From: Phytohabitans rumicis
Lineage (GTDB): Bacteria > Actinomycetota > Actinomycetes > Mycobacteriales > Micromonosporaceae
Length of the DNA stretch: 64,000 nucleotides
Assembly (NCBI RefSeq): GCF_011764445.1
Contig: NZ_BLPG01000002.1
Span: forward strand, 806,001-870,000
Direction: 5' to 3'
The position numbers and the translations under genes were made by a program. Below the pieces are notes generated by a model. That model did no database searches, was not told the origin of the DNA, and was given only the letters and a program-made list of their open reading frames with translations. Positions 28,629 through 35,724 of this stretch are shown here, one piece after another. Position 1 is the first letter of the stretch. Each line of letters starts with the position of its first letter.

Positions 28629-30284
28629 TCACGACGCGGCGATGTCCCGGCCGGCGACGTACGCGAATGTCATGGCCGGACCCAGCGTGGAGCCGGCGCC
28701 GGCGTAGCTGCGCCCCATCACCGCGCCGCTGGCGTTTCCGGCGGCGTACAGGCCGGGGATCACGGTGCCGTCCGGGCGCAGCGCGCGGGCGCGGGCGTCG
28801 GTGCGGATGCCACCCTTGGTGCCCAGGTCACCGGGCACGATCTTGAACGCGTAGTACGGCGGCAGCCACAGCGGCGCCAGGCACGGGCTGGGCTGGTTGG
28901 TCGGGTCGGCGAAGTACGCGTCGTACGTGCTGTCGCCGCGGTGGAAGTCGGTGTCCTGCCCGGCGCGGGCCATCGCGTTGAACCGGTTGATCGTCGCGCG
29001 CAGCGCCGCCGGCGGCACCCCGATCTTCGTGGCGAGCCCCTCGATGGTCCAGTCCCGGTGTAGCGCGCCGCTGTTGTACCAGGCGTCCGGGTACGGCAGG
29101 GCCGGCGAGACGTCCTTGAACAGGTACCGGTTGCGGTACTGCTGGTCGGTGACCATCCAGCACGGGATGTGCGGCGCCTGCGGGGTGTCCTTCTCGTACA
29201 TCACGTGCACCACGTCGCTGTACGGCGCGGCCTCGTTGACGAACCGGTTGCCGGCGGCGTTGACGAAGATGTTGCCCGGCAGGGTGCGCTCGGACAGGCA
29301 GAAGTAGGGCCCCTCGGGCAGCGGGATCATCGGCCCCCACCACGCGTCGTCCATCAACTCCAGCGCGGCGCCGGCCCGCGCGCCGGCCTCGATCCCGTCG
29401 CCGGTGTTGGACGCGGCGCCGACCGTCCAGTTCACGCCGATCGGCTCCTGCTGGAACTGCTTGCGCATGCGCTCGTTGTGCTCGAAGCCGCCGGACGCGA
29501 CGAGCACGCCGCGCCGGGCCCGGACGAGGATCTCGGCGCCGTCCCGGATCGCCCGCACGCCGGCCACCCGGCCGCCCTCGACGTACAGGTCGGTGAGTGG
29601 GGTGTTGAGCCAGACCGGCACGTCCGCGGCGATCAGCCCGGCGCGCAGACCGCCGGCCAGCGCCTGCCCCATCGTGATGGGCTTCTGCCCGAGGAACGCG
29701 GCCGCCAGGTACCGCCGGACGATCTCGGTGGCGGTGGCCAGGCCGCGCGGGTGGCGCGCGATGAGGGCGAGCCACTTGTAGTCCACCGCCATGACCACGG
29801 TGCCGGCCGGGACCGCCAGGTAGGCCGGGTTCAGGTTCGCGTACTCGGTGCCGAGGATGTTGGCGTCCAGCGGCGCCGGCTCGATGGAGCGGCCGTTCGG
29901 CATCCCGCCGTACAGCTCGGGATAGTAGTCGGGGTAGCTCTCCATGAAGGAGAACCGCAGCGGCGTCTCGCGCAGCAGAAACGAGATCATCGCCGGCCCG
30001 TTGGCCAGGTACGCCTGCTGCCGCGCGGCGGGCACGTCCGGGCCCACCACGGCCGACAGGTACGCCGCGGCCTTGGCGGGCGTGTCCGGCACACCGGCGG
30101 CGAGGACGACCTCGTTGCCGGGCACCCAGATGCCGGCGCCGGAACGGGCGGCCGAGCCGCCGTACTTCGCCGCCTTTTCGATGACGAGGGTCCGCAATCC
30201 CTGCTTCGCGGCGGCCAGCGCGCCGACCATGCCCGCTCCGCCGGCACCGACCACGACGACGTCGTACTCCACCACGGCTGCCAT
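28629..30284 (-). CDS. 3-ketosteroid Δ1-dehydrogenase, copy 2
   Basis: A 551-aa KstD-family flavoprotein. Visible are VVVVGAGGAGMVGALAAAKQG (FAD), GGSAARSGAGIWVPGNEVVL, ESYDPD-type YPDYYPELYGGMPNGRS, GAASNTGDGIEAGARAG and NASGAVMGRSYAGAGSTLGP at the C-terminus. It is clearly paralogous to the kstD at 18076 but diverged. The GGMP segment and GRSYAGAG replace GGLP and GHSYAGAG, so substrate preference may differ. AAGGAGG lies just before ATG 30284 and an exact KstR operator 19 bases upstream. Multiple KstDs with different steroid ranges are known in Rhodococcus. Confidence 0.88.
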   Translation of the reverse strand: MAAVVEYDVVVVGAGGAGMVGALAAAKQGLRTLVIEKAAKYGGSAARSGAGIWVPGNEVVLAAGVPDTPAKAAAYLSAVVGPDVPAARQQAYLANGPAMISFLLRETPLRFSFMESYPDYYPELYGGMPNGRSIEPAPLDANILGTEYANLNPAYLAVPAGTVVMAVDYKWLALIARHPRGLATATEIVRRYLAAAFLGQKPITMGQALAGGLRAGLIAADVPVWLNTPLTDLYVEGGRVAGVRAIRDGAEILVRARRGVLVASGGFEHNERMRKQFQQEPIGVNWTVGAASNTGDGIEAGARAGAALELMDDAWWGPMIPLPEGPYFCLSERTLPGNIFVNAAGNRFVNEAAPYSDVVHVMYEKDTPQAPHIPCWMVTDQQYRNRYLFKDVSPALPYPDAWYNSGALHRDWTIEGLATKIGVPPAALRATINRFNAMARAGQDTDFHRGDSTYDAYFADPTNQPSPCLAPLWLPPYYAFKIVPGDLGTKGGIRTDARARALRPDGTVIPGLYAAGNASGAVMGRSYAGAGSTLGPAMTFAYVAGRDIAAS

Positions 30285-30302
30285 CGCGCCTCCTTTGTAA
30301 AC

Positions 30303-30316
30303 TAGAACAGGTTATA
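30303..30316. promoter_or_regulatory. KstR operator upstream of kstD copy 2
   Basis: TAGAACAGGTTATA matches TnnAACnnGTTnnA. It lies 19 bases before the leftward kstD copy and 96 bases before the rightward thioesterase gene. Confidence 0.88.
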
Positions 30317-30357
30317 GCGCGTAACACCATGTACACCAGTCGTCTCGCCTCTTCTGT

Positions 30358-30371
30358 TAGAACGTGATACA
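30358..30371. promoter_or_regulatory. Degenerate KstR-like site upstream of the thioesterase gene
   Basis: TAGAACGTGATACA fits TnnAACnnGTTnnA except GAT for GTT. It lies 41 bases before the thioesterase ATG and may give weak KstR control in the rightward direction. Confidence 0.45.
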
Positions 30372-30411
30372 GCTCGCTGCCCGACCCCGGGACGGCTGTG
30401 ATAATCAACAG

Positions 30412-31134
30412 ATGACCGACAGCGGGCGCAGCTACCACACCATCGGGGACCCGGCCGAGGTGGAGGCCGAGACCGAGTCGCTGCGCGACCGGCGCGCGGC
30501 GATCACGGAGCTGGGCGACGCGCTGCGCACCCTGGTCGAGCAGGCGGCGGCCACCGAAGCCCCGGCCGACGAGCTGCGTCGCGCGGCGGCGCTCGTCCGG
30601 GAGGCGACCATTCCGGTCGGCAAGCAGCAGCGGGAACGCGGTCAGATGCCGACCGCCGACGACCTGCTCGGCGGCGTGCGGATGTACAACCCGGTGTGCG
30701 GGTCCGGCAGCGCGCTCGCACCGCCGCTGCTCATCGAGCTGGGCGCCGGCGGCGTCACCGGCAGCTGCACGCTCGGCCTGGCGTACGAGGGGCCGCCGAT
30801 GTACGCCCACGGCGGCGTCAGCGCACTCCTGCTCGACCAGATCCTCGGGTACGCCACGAGCGCGTCCGGGCACCCCGGCATGACGGTGCGGCTGGACACC
30901 GAGTATCGGGCGCCGGTGCCCCTGCAAACCGAGCTGCGGCTGAGCGCCGAAGTAGTCAACGTGGACGGTCGCAAGGTCACCGCCCGAGCGACCATCGCCA
31001 CCGCCGCCGAGCCCGACCGCGAGTTGGTGGTGGCGACCGGGCTCTTCATCGCGCTGCGCGCCGACCAAGCCATCCGCCTCTTCGGCACCGTACTGCACCC
31101 AGACGCCTCAAACCCCGCGGTCGCCCACGACTGA
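30412..31134 (+). CDS. Hotdog-fold acyl-CoA thioesterase (PaaI-like)
   Basis: A 240-aa protein with a helical N-terminal extension of about 85 residues followed by one hotdog domain. The core is YEGPPMYAHGGVSALLLDQILGYATSASGHPGMTVRLDTEYRAPVPL, where HGG and the following Asp form the usual thioesterase site. It is divergent from kstD copy 2 across KstR sites. It could release CoA from stalled steroid acyl-CoA esters or recycle CoA. No clear counterpart in the M. tuberculosis cluster is known to me, so the steroid role is inferred from context only. Confidence 0.8.
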   Translation: MTDSGRSYHTIGDPAEVEAETESLRDRRAAITELGDALRTLVEQAAATEAPADELRRAAALVREATIPVGKQQRERGQMPTADDLLGGVRMYNPVCGSGSALAPPLLIELGAGGVTGSCTLGLAYEGPPMYAHGGVSALLLDQILGYATSASGHPGMTVRLDTEYRAPVPLQTELRLSAEVVNVDGRKVTARATIATAAEPDRELVVATGLFIALRADQAIRLFGTVLHPDASNPAVAHD

Positions 31135-31170
31135 CCCCGCCCCTCGCGCGCCCGCGCCGCTCCCTCTGTG

Positions 31171-31274
31171 CGTCGATCAAGGACTTCGCCGTCGATCAAG
31201 GGCATATGGTCGTGCTTTGATCTCTTTTCCACGACCGTTTGCCCTTGATCGACGGCGAATCCCTTGATCGACGC
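31171..31274. repeat. Intergenic palindromic repeat, copy D
   Basis: The outer arms CGTCGATCAAGGACTTCGCC and GGCGAATCCCTTGATCGACG surround the inner arms GTCGATCAAGGGCATATGG and CCGTTTGCCCTTGATCGAC. The loop is CTTTGATCTCTTTTC. This is the most complete copy, with two nested inverted repeats. It follows the thioesterase gene and precedes the KstR operator of the LLM gene. Confidence 0.87.
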
Positions 31275-31322
31275 GGGCGGTGCGCGGGCGGACGCGGCGG
31301 CGCGGGCGGTGCGCGACGGGAG

Positions 31323-31336
31323 TAGAACCTGTTACA
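31323..31336. promoter_or_regulatory. KstR operator upstream of the LLM oxidoreductase gene
   Basis: TAGAACCTGTTACA matches TnnAACnnGTTnnA and ends eight bases before ATG 31345, which has no Shine-Dalgarno. Confidence 0.87.
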
Positions 31337-31344
31337 GTTTTTCT

Positions 31345-32214
31345 ATGAGGTTCACGCTGGGGATCGCGCTCAACCCGCTTGACCAGCTCATTGAACTGGC
31401 ACGTACGGCCGAGGAGTGCGGCTACTCCGCCATCGCGCTGCCGGACTCGATCTTCTACTCCGAGCAGGTCGCGGCCGCGTACCCGTACACCAAGGACGGC
31501 AGCCGGTTCTGGGGCGCCGACACGCCGTGGGCCGACCCGCTGGTCGCCGCGGCCGCGATGGGTGCCGCCACCACCCGGATCCGCTTCTACACCCAGGTGC
31601 TCAAGCTCGGCCCGCGCAACCCGGTGCTGCTGGCCCGGCAGGTCGGCTCGGTGGCCGTCCTGACCGGCAACCGCTTCGGCCTCGGCGTCGGGCTCGGCTG
31701 GACCCCCGAGGAGTTCGAGTGGTGCGGCGCGCCGTTCACCGACAAGGGCGCCCGGGCCGACGAGTCCATCGAGGTGCTCCGGCTCATCCTCGGCGGCGGC
31801 ATGGTCGCGTACGACGGCCGGCACTTCCGCTTCGACAAGCTGCAGATGAGCCCGGCGCCGACCGCGCCGGTGCCGATCTACGTGGGCGGGCACACCGACG
31901 CCGCCCTGCGCCGGGCGGCCCGCACCGGGGACGGCTGGACGTCCGCCATGATGCGCTTCGACAAGCTGCGCGCGACCATCGCGCGCCTGGCGGAGCTGCG
32001 TGCGGAGTACGGCCGGGAGGCCACGCCGTTCGAGGTGCAGGCGGTGTGCGTGGACCGCTTCGGGCTGGACGGCTACCGCCAGCAGGCCGAGATCGGCGTC
32101 ACCGACGCGATCGTGGTGCCCTGGCTCCTCTACGGCGCAGGCTTCGACGCCACCCTGGCCGAGAAGAAGGACGGCCTCCGCCGATTCGCCGACGACGTCA
32201 TCGCCGCCCTCTGA
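31345..32214 (+). CDS. LLM-class F420-dependent oxidoreductase
   Basis: A 289-aa luciferase-like TIM-barrel protein. It begins RFTLGIALNPLDQLIELARTAEECGYSAIALPDSIFY and has LGPRNPVLLARQVGSVAVLTGNRFGLGVGLGWTPEEFEWCG in the core, typical of actinobacterial F420 enzymes. PIYVGGHTDAALRRAARTGDGW is the phosphate-binding end. A comparable F420-type gene, Rv3520c, belongs to the M. tuberculosis steroid locus. ATG 31345 is chosen because the KstR operator and likely promoter lie immediately upstream; longer readings run through the operator and the repeat. The substrate is unknown. Confidence 0.85.
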   Translation: MRFTLGIALNPLDQLIELARTAEECGYSAIALPDSIFYSEQVAAAYPYTKDGSRFWGADTPWADPLVAAAAMGAATTRIRFYTQVLKLGPRNPVLLARQVGSVAVLTGNRFGLGVGLGWTPEEFEWCGAPFTDKGARADESIEVLRLILGGGMVAYDGRHFRFDKLQMSPAPTAPVPIYVGGHTDAALRRAARTGDGWTSAMMRFDKLRATIARLAELRAEYGREATPFEVQAVCVDRFGLDGYRQQAEIGVTDAIVVPWLLYGAGFDATLAEKKDGLRRFADDVIAAL

Positions 32215-32217
32215 CCC

Positions 32218-32268
32218 CCGCGCTCCTCCCCGCGCTCCTCCCCCGCGCTCCTCCCCCGCGCTCCTCCC
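32218..32268. repeat. Short C-rich tandem repeat
   Basis: About four tandem units of CGCGCTCCTCCCC(C) follow the stop of the LLM gene directly and lead into palindromic copy E. Units are 12-13 bases with small length variation. No coding sense is visible. Confidence 0.75.
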
Positions 32269-32269
32269 C

Positions 32270-32354
32270 CGTCGATCAAGGGCATATGGTCGTGCTTTGA
32301 TCTCTAATCCATGACCTTTTGGCCTTGATCGACGCGAAAATCCTTGATCGACGG
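32270..32354. repeat. Intergenic palindromic repeat, copy E
   Basis: GTCGATCAAGGGCATATGGTCGTG, loop CTTTGATCTCTAATC, then CATGACC and GGCCTTGATCGACG, with an extra TCCTTGATCGACG arm on the right. The right inner arm has more mismatches than the other copies. It lies between the convergent LLM and sulfotransferase genes. Confidence 0.82.
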
Positions 32355-32411
32355 GCGCTCCCGCGACCGGACCGCTAGGCCCGGCCCTTCCGGCCCTCCC
32401 GGCCCGGCTCC

Positions 32412-32438
32412 GTCCCAAGAGGGCAGCCCTCTTGGGAC
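32412..32438. repeat. 27-base perfect palindrome in the intergenic region
   Basis: GTCCCAAGAGGGC (32412-32424) and GCCCTCTTGGGAC (32426-32438) are exact inverse complements with a single A between them. A degraded half copy, TGCCCTTTGGGGACGC, lies about 50 bases further right. With palindromic copy E this accounts for the 365-base gap between the two convergent genes. Terminator or protein-binding site are both possible. Confidence 0.7.
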
Positions 32439-32579
32439 GCAATACTGAGGAGGGGTCCCGCATACCCGTCTGGCGAGGCATACGGCTGCCCTTTGGGGAC
32501 GCGCGCGCCGCACCCCGCACCGTGTGCGCTGCACCCTCCTGGCGAGCTAGGGGGTGTCCACCGGTCGGAGATCAACTAG

Positions 32580-33716
32580 CTATGGCATGAAGCGGGCGTC
32601 GACCTCGGCTGGGGTTAGGCCGAAGTCTTCCAAGGTGTAGCTGTGGGACGGGCGGTGGGTGCCGGTCTTGCTTTCCGCGTGCAGCGAGGTCATCGCCTCG
32701 CGCGCCGGGGCCGACATGGGCGTGTCGAGGCGGGCGTAGATCCGCTCGACCGTCCCCAGTGGATCGGCCACGAACTCTTCGTACTGGACGTCGACGAACT
32801 GAGCAGGGTCGTGCGACGCCCGTACCTTGGTGAAGCGCTCCAGGCCGCGCGCCCACAGGTCGAGCTGGGTACGCCCGACGACCTCCGGCGTGAACGCGGT
32901 GGACCAGCCCTCGGCGGCCTGCGCGTTGAGGCTGCACACGGAGGCGATCGCGGTGCGCGGGGCGCGATGGGTCTGCACCACGAGCGCGTCCGGGTACACC
33001 GCCAGCAGGGCGTCCAGCGCGAACAGGTGGCTCGGGTTCTTCAGCACCCAGCGCCGCCCGGCGTCCGGCAACCCGATGAGCTGCAGGTTGCGCCGGTGCC
33101 GGCGGTACGCCGCGGTCCAGTCCCGCTCCCGCAACCAGTCCGAGTACGACGGGACGTACGCGAGGCACTCGAACGAGATGGAGGTCAGCGACTGGCGCAG
33201 CAGTTGCCAGCACTCCTCCACCTGGTCCGCCGACGTGTAGTGCACGCCCATGAACTCCGGGTGGGTCACGTGGTGCCGGCGGTACCCCTCCTGGATGGCC
33301 GCGAAGATGGGGTTGTCGTCCCAGGTGTCCCGCGGCGGGCGGGGCTGCGGCACCTCGGTCAGCCACATCTCCAGGCCCTGGTGCGCCGGGTCGGCGGTGA
33401 GCAGCCGGTGCAGGGCCGTGGTGCCGGTGCGGGGCAGCCCGGTGACGAAGACGGGCCGGGTCACCGGCACGTCCGCGTGCTCCGGGTACTGCCGCCAGGC
33501 CGCCTCGCTGAGCAGCCGGGCGGTCAGGGCGCCGCGCAGGAACGCGCGCTTCGTCTTGCTGCCCGCCGGGGTGAGCGCGCTCTCGTGGGCGTACGAGTCG
33601 AGCAGCACCCGCAGTCCGTCGAGGTAGTCGTCGTCGCCGAAGTCGTCCAGCCCGGTCATCCTGGTGGCGGACGCGTGCAGGTCCTCGACCGTGCCAACGT
33701 CGGTACGAGTGTCCAT
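32580..33716 (-). CDS. Sulfotransferase-family protein (Rv3529c-like)
   Basis: A 378-aa sulfotransferase-fold protein. The PAPS 5'-phosphosulfate loop is PVFVTGLPRTGTTALHRLL at about residues 80-98. VQTHRAPRTAIASVCSL is the 3'-phosphate region, and WVLKNPSHLFALDALLAVYP is a family block. It is the last of three leftward genes whose order (Rv3531c-, Rv3530c-, Rv3529c-like) is the same in the M. tuberculosis cholesterol locus. A role in steroid or lipid sulfation is possible, but the true acceptor is unknown. ATG 33716 has GGGGAG upstream. Confidence 0.85.
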   Translation of the reverse strand: MDTRTDVGTVEDLHASATRMTGLDDFGDDDYLDGLRVLLDSYAHESALTPAGSKTKRAFLRGALTARLLSEAAWRQYPEHADVPVTRPVFVTGLPRTGTTALHRLLTADPAHQGLEMWLTEVPQPRPPRDTWDDNPIFAAIQEGYRRHHVTHPEFMGVHYTSADQVEECWQLLRQSLTSISFECLAYVPSYSDWLRERDWTAAYRRHRRNLQLIGLPDAGRRWVLKNPSHLFALDALLAVYPDALVVQTHRAPRTAIASVCSLNAQAAEGWSTAFTPEVVGRTQLDLWARGLERFTKVRASHDPAQFVDVQYEEFVADPLGTVERIYARLDTPMSAPAREAMTSLHAESKTGTHRPSHSYTLEDFGLTPAEVDARFMP

Positions 33717-33732
33717 TGTGACTCCCCGGGAC

Positions 33733-34508
33733 TCAGTGGTGGAACTCGCCGGCGTTGACGTCGAGGCAGTGCCCGGTGATGGCGCGCGCCAGGTCGGAGG
33801 CGAGAAACACGACGGCGTCCGCGATCTCGTCGGGCACGGGCAGCCGGCGCAGGTCGGTAGTGGCGGCGATGTCGTCGTACACCTGTTCGGCCGTGACGCC
33901 GCGCTTGCTGGCCAGGTACGCGAAGTACATCTGGAGCGTGTCGGCCCAGATGTAGCTCGGCGCGACCGAGTTGACCCGGACGCCACGCGGGCCCAACTCG
34001 GTGGACAGGCTCTGGGCGAGCGCGAGCAGGCCGGACTTGGCCATCTTGTACGCGCCGAACGTGCGCCGCGAGTGCCGCAGCACCGCCGAATTGATCATCA
34101 CGACCGAGCCGCCCGCCTCGACCAGCGCGGGCACGGCCAGCCGGGTCAGGCGCAGCGCGGCCAGCACGTTGATCTCGTGGCTCAGGCGCAGCGCGTCCAG
34201 GTCCACAGTGGTCAGCTTCTGCATGGGCGGCATCGCGAACGCGTTGTGCACCACCGTGTCCACCCGGCCGTACTCGGCCAGCGCGGCTTGGACGAGGCGC
34301 TCGGCGGCCGCGTCGTCGGTCACGTCGGTCGGGACGACCAGGGCGCGGCGGCCGGTCTCCGCCACCTTCTTGGCCACCTCGCCGAGGTACGACTCGGTGC
34401 GCGCGGCGAGCACCACGTCCGCCCCGCCGCCGCGCTGCGTACCGCGATCGCCTGACCGAGCCCCGGCCCGACGCCGGACACGAGCACCACTTTGCCGTCG
34501 AGCAGCAT
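33733..34508 (-). pseudogene. Short-chain dehydrogenase (Rv3530c-like), interrupted by one apparent frameshift
   Basis: The first 28 codons give LLDGKVVLVSGVGPGLGQAIAVRSAA, the SDR nucleotide-binding motif. After a slip at the C run 34422-34425 the frame resumes as VVLAARTESYLGEVAKKVAETG through the active-site YKMAKSGLLALAQSL (YxxxK) and LDVNAGEFHH. One restored base gives an SDR of about 258 aa. It sits between the sulfotransferase and the Rv3531c-like gene in the KstR-controlled trio. It is probably a hydroxysteroid or hydroxyacyl-CoA dehydrogenase. Confidence 0.8.
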
Positions 34509-34512
34509 CACG

Positions 34513-35670
34513 TCACCCCAGCATCCGGTCGGCGACCGCCGCCTGCCGGGCGGCGATCCGGGCCTGGTACGTCGCCGGCTCGATCCGCTCGTGGAAGGGC
34601 AGCCGCTTGGGCAGTTCGTCGAGCGGCACGAGCTCCACCCGCGGCCCGTCCTCGGGCGTGAGCGCGCGCGCCAGCCGTTGCCAGCGGATCTGCACGTAGC
34701 CGCGCCGGTGGCCGGTGCGCTCCAGCCAGTTGGCCACCCCGGGGTCGCGTTCGCTGATGACGAACCGGATCATCCCGTCCGGGTCGGTCACCGCCTGGCG
34801 CGAGGTGAGGCTGGTCTGGTGGTTGATGTAGTCCAGCGACAGGTACCACATGCTGCCCAGCTGGATCCCCTGGTACGGCGCGTCGGAGGCCGGCACGGTG
34901 ACCACCATCGCCCAGTCGTCGTCCAGGTCGTAGTGGCCCACCGAGGAGAACTGGGTGGCCAGGCCGCCCGGCGTACGGCGGGGCTCGGTAAGCGTGTTGA
35001 CCGGCAGCTTGAGGTAGAACCACTCGGGGAACGCCAGGAACGTCTTGAGCCGGCTGATCAGGATCTTGCCGGCAACGGCGTACCGCTTGGCGGGTGTGCC
35101 CGGGGACGGCGCGGGCGGGCTGGCGCCGAGCCGGTCGGCGCGGTGGATGCGCAGGGTGCCGCGCCGCTCGGTGGCCCAGTCGCTGTAGACCTCCCGGACG
35201 ACGAGCATCGCCGACCCGGGCGCGAGCGAGAACGCGTTCTTACCTTGCAGGCCCGGACCGAAGCGGATCTCGAAGTGGCCGTCGCCGTCGATCTCGATCT
35301 CGCGGTCGTCGAACGCGGCGAGGCTGCCCGGCACCTGGACCGGCGAGTAGTCCCCGTCGAGCACCTGGAAGCTCAGGTCGGAGGTGCTGCCCCGCTGTCC
35401 GGTCACCACGTACTCGGCGTCGTCGCGCAGGTAGGAGTGGAAATAGAGTGCGTCCGGGTTATCCAGCCCCATCTTGGTGTACGGCCCGGTGGACTGGACG
35501 AAGTACGGAAAGTCCCGCTCGTACGCCCAGGCAAGCTGGAGCGAGGCCCGGATGCTGCCGGCGAGGTAGTCGTACCCCTCCGCGAGGTCCTGCTCGGACC
35601 GCACGTGCGGCGCCGTCTTGATGATCTTCTCGGCTTCGGCTAATGCGTCGGCGAACGGCTCGGTGACCAC
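34513..35670 (-). CDS. Conserved hypothetical protein of steroid clusters (Rv3531c-like)
   Basis: A 385-aa protein of unknown biochemical function, first of the leftward trio under a KstR operator. Its order and length match Rv3531c. It is rich in aromatic residues, with WAYERDFPYFVQS, GLDNPDALYFHSYLRDDAEYVVTG, a DDWAMVVTVPASDAPYQGIQLGSMWY segment and a charged helical C-terminus. The two blocks resemble the DUF1214/DUF1254 type of fold. GTG 35670 begins only ten bases from the operator without a Shine-Dalgarno. It is a soluble protein by appearance (no signal or membrane segment). Confidence 0.78.
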   Translation of the reverse strand: MVTEPFADALAEAEKIIKTAPHVRSEQDLAEGYDYLAGSIRASLQLAWAYERDFPYFVQSTGPYTKMGLDNPDALYFHSYLRDDAEYVVTGQRGSTSDLSFQVLDGDYSPVQVPGSLAAFDDREIEIDGDGHFEIRFGPGLQGKNAFSLAPGSAMLVVREVYSDWATERRGTLRIHRADRLGASPPAPSPGTPAKRYAVAGKILISRLKTFLAFPEWFYLKLPVNTLTEPRRTPGGLATQFSSVGHYDLDDDWAMVVTVPASDAPYQGIQLGSMWYLSLDYINHQTSLTSRQAVTDPDGMIRFVISERDPGVANWLERTGHRRGYVQIRWQRLARALTPEDGPRVELVPLDELPKRLPFHERIEPATYQARIAARQAAVADRMLG

Positions 35671-35680
35671 CGACCCATGC

Positions 35681-35694
35681 TAGAACGTGTTCTA
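35681..35694. promoter_or_regulatory. KstR operator between the Rv3531c-like gene and the alcohol dehydrogenase
   Basis: TAGAACGTGTTCTA is an exact TnnAACnnGTTnnA match within the longer palindrome CTAGAACGTGTTCTAG. It lies 10 bases from the leftward GTG and 30 bases from the rightward ATG. Confidence 0.9.
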
Positions 35695-35724
35695 GAATCG
35701 GGTCAACGAGACAGGAGGATCCGC

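Noticed and set aside
32218-32354. Tandem and palindromic repeats as a possible CRISPR array
   Set aside because: Units are only 12-13 bases without unique spacers, and no cas gene is present; the neighbouring element is a dispersed palindrome.
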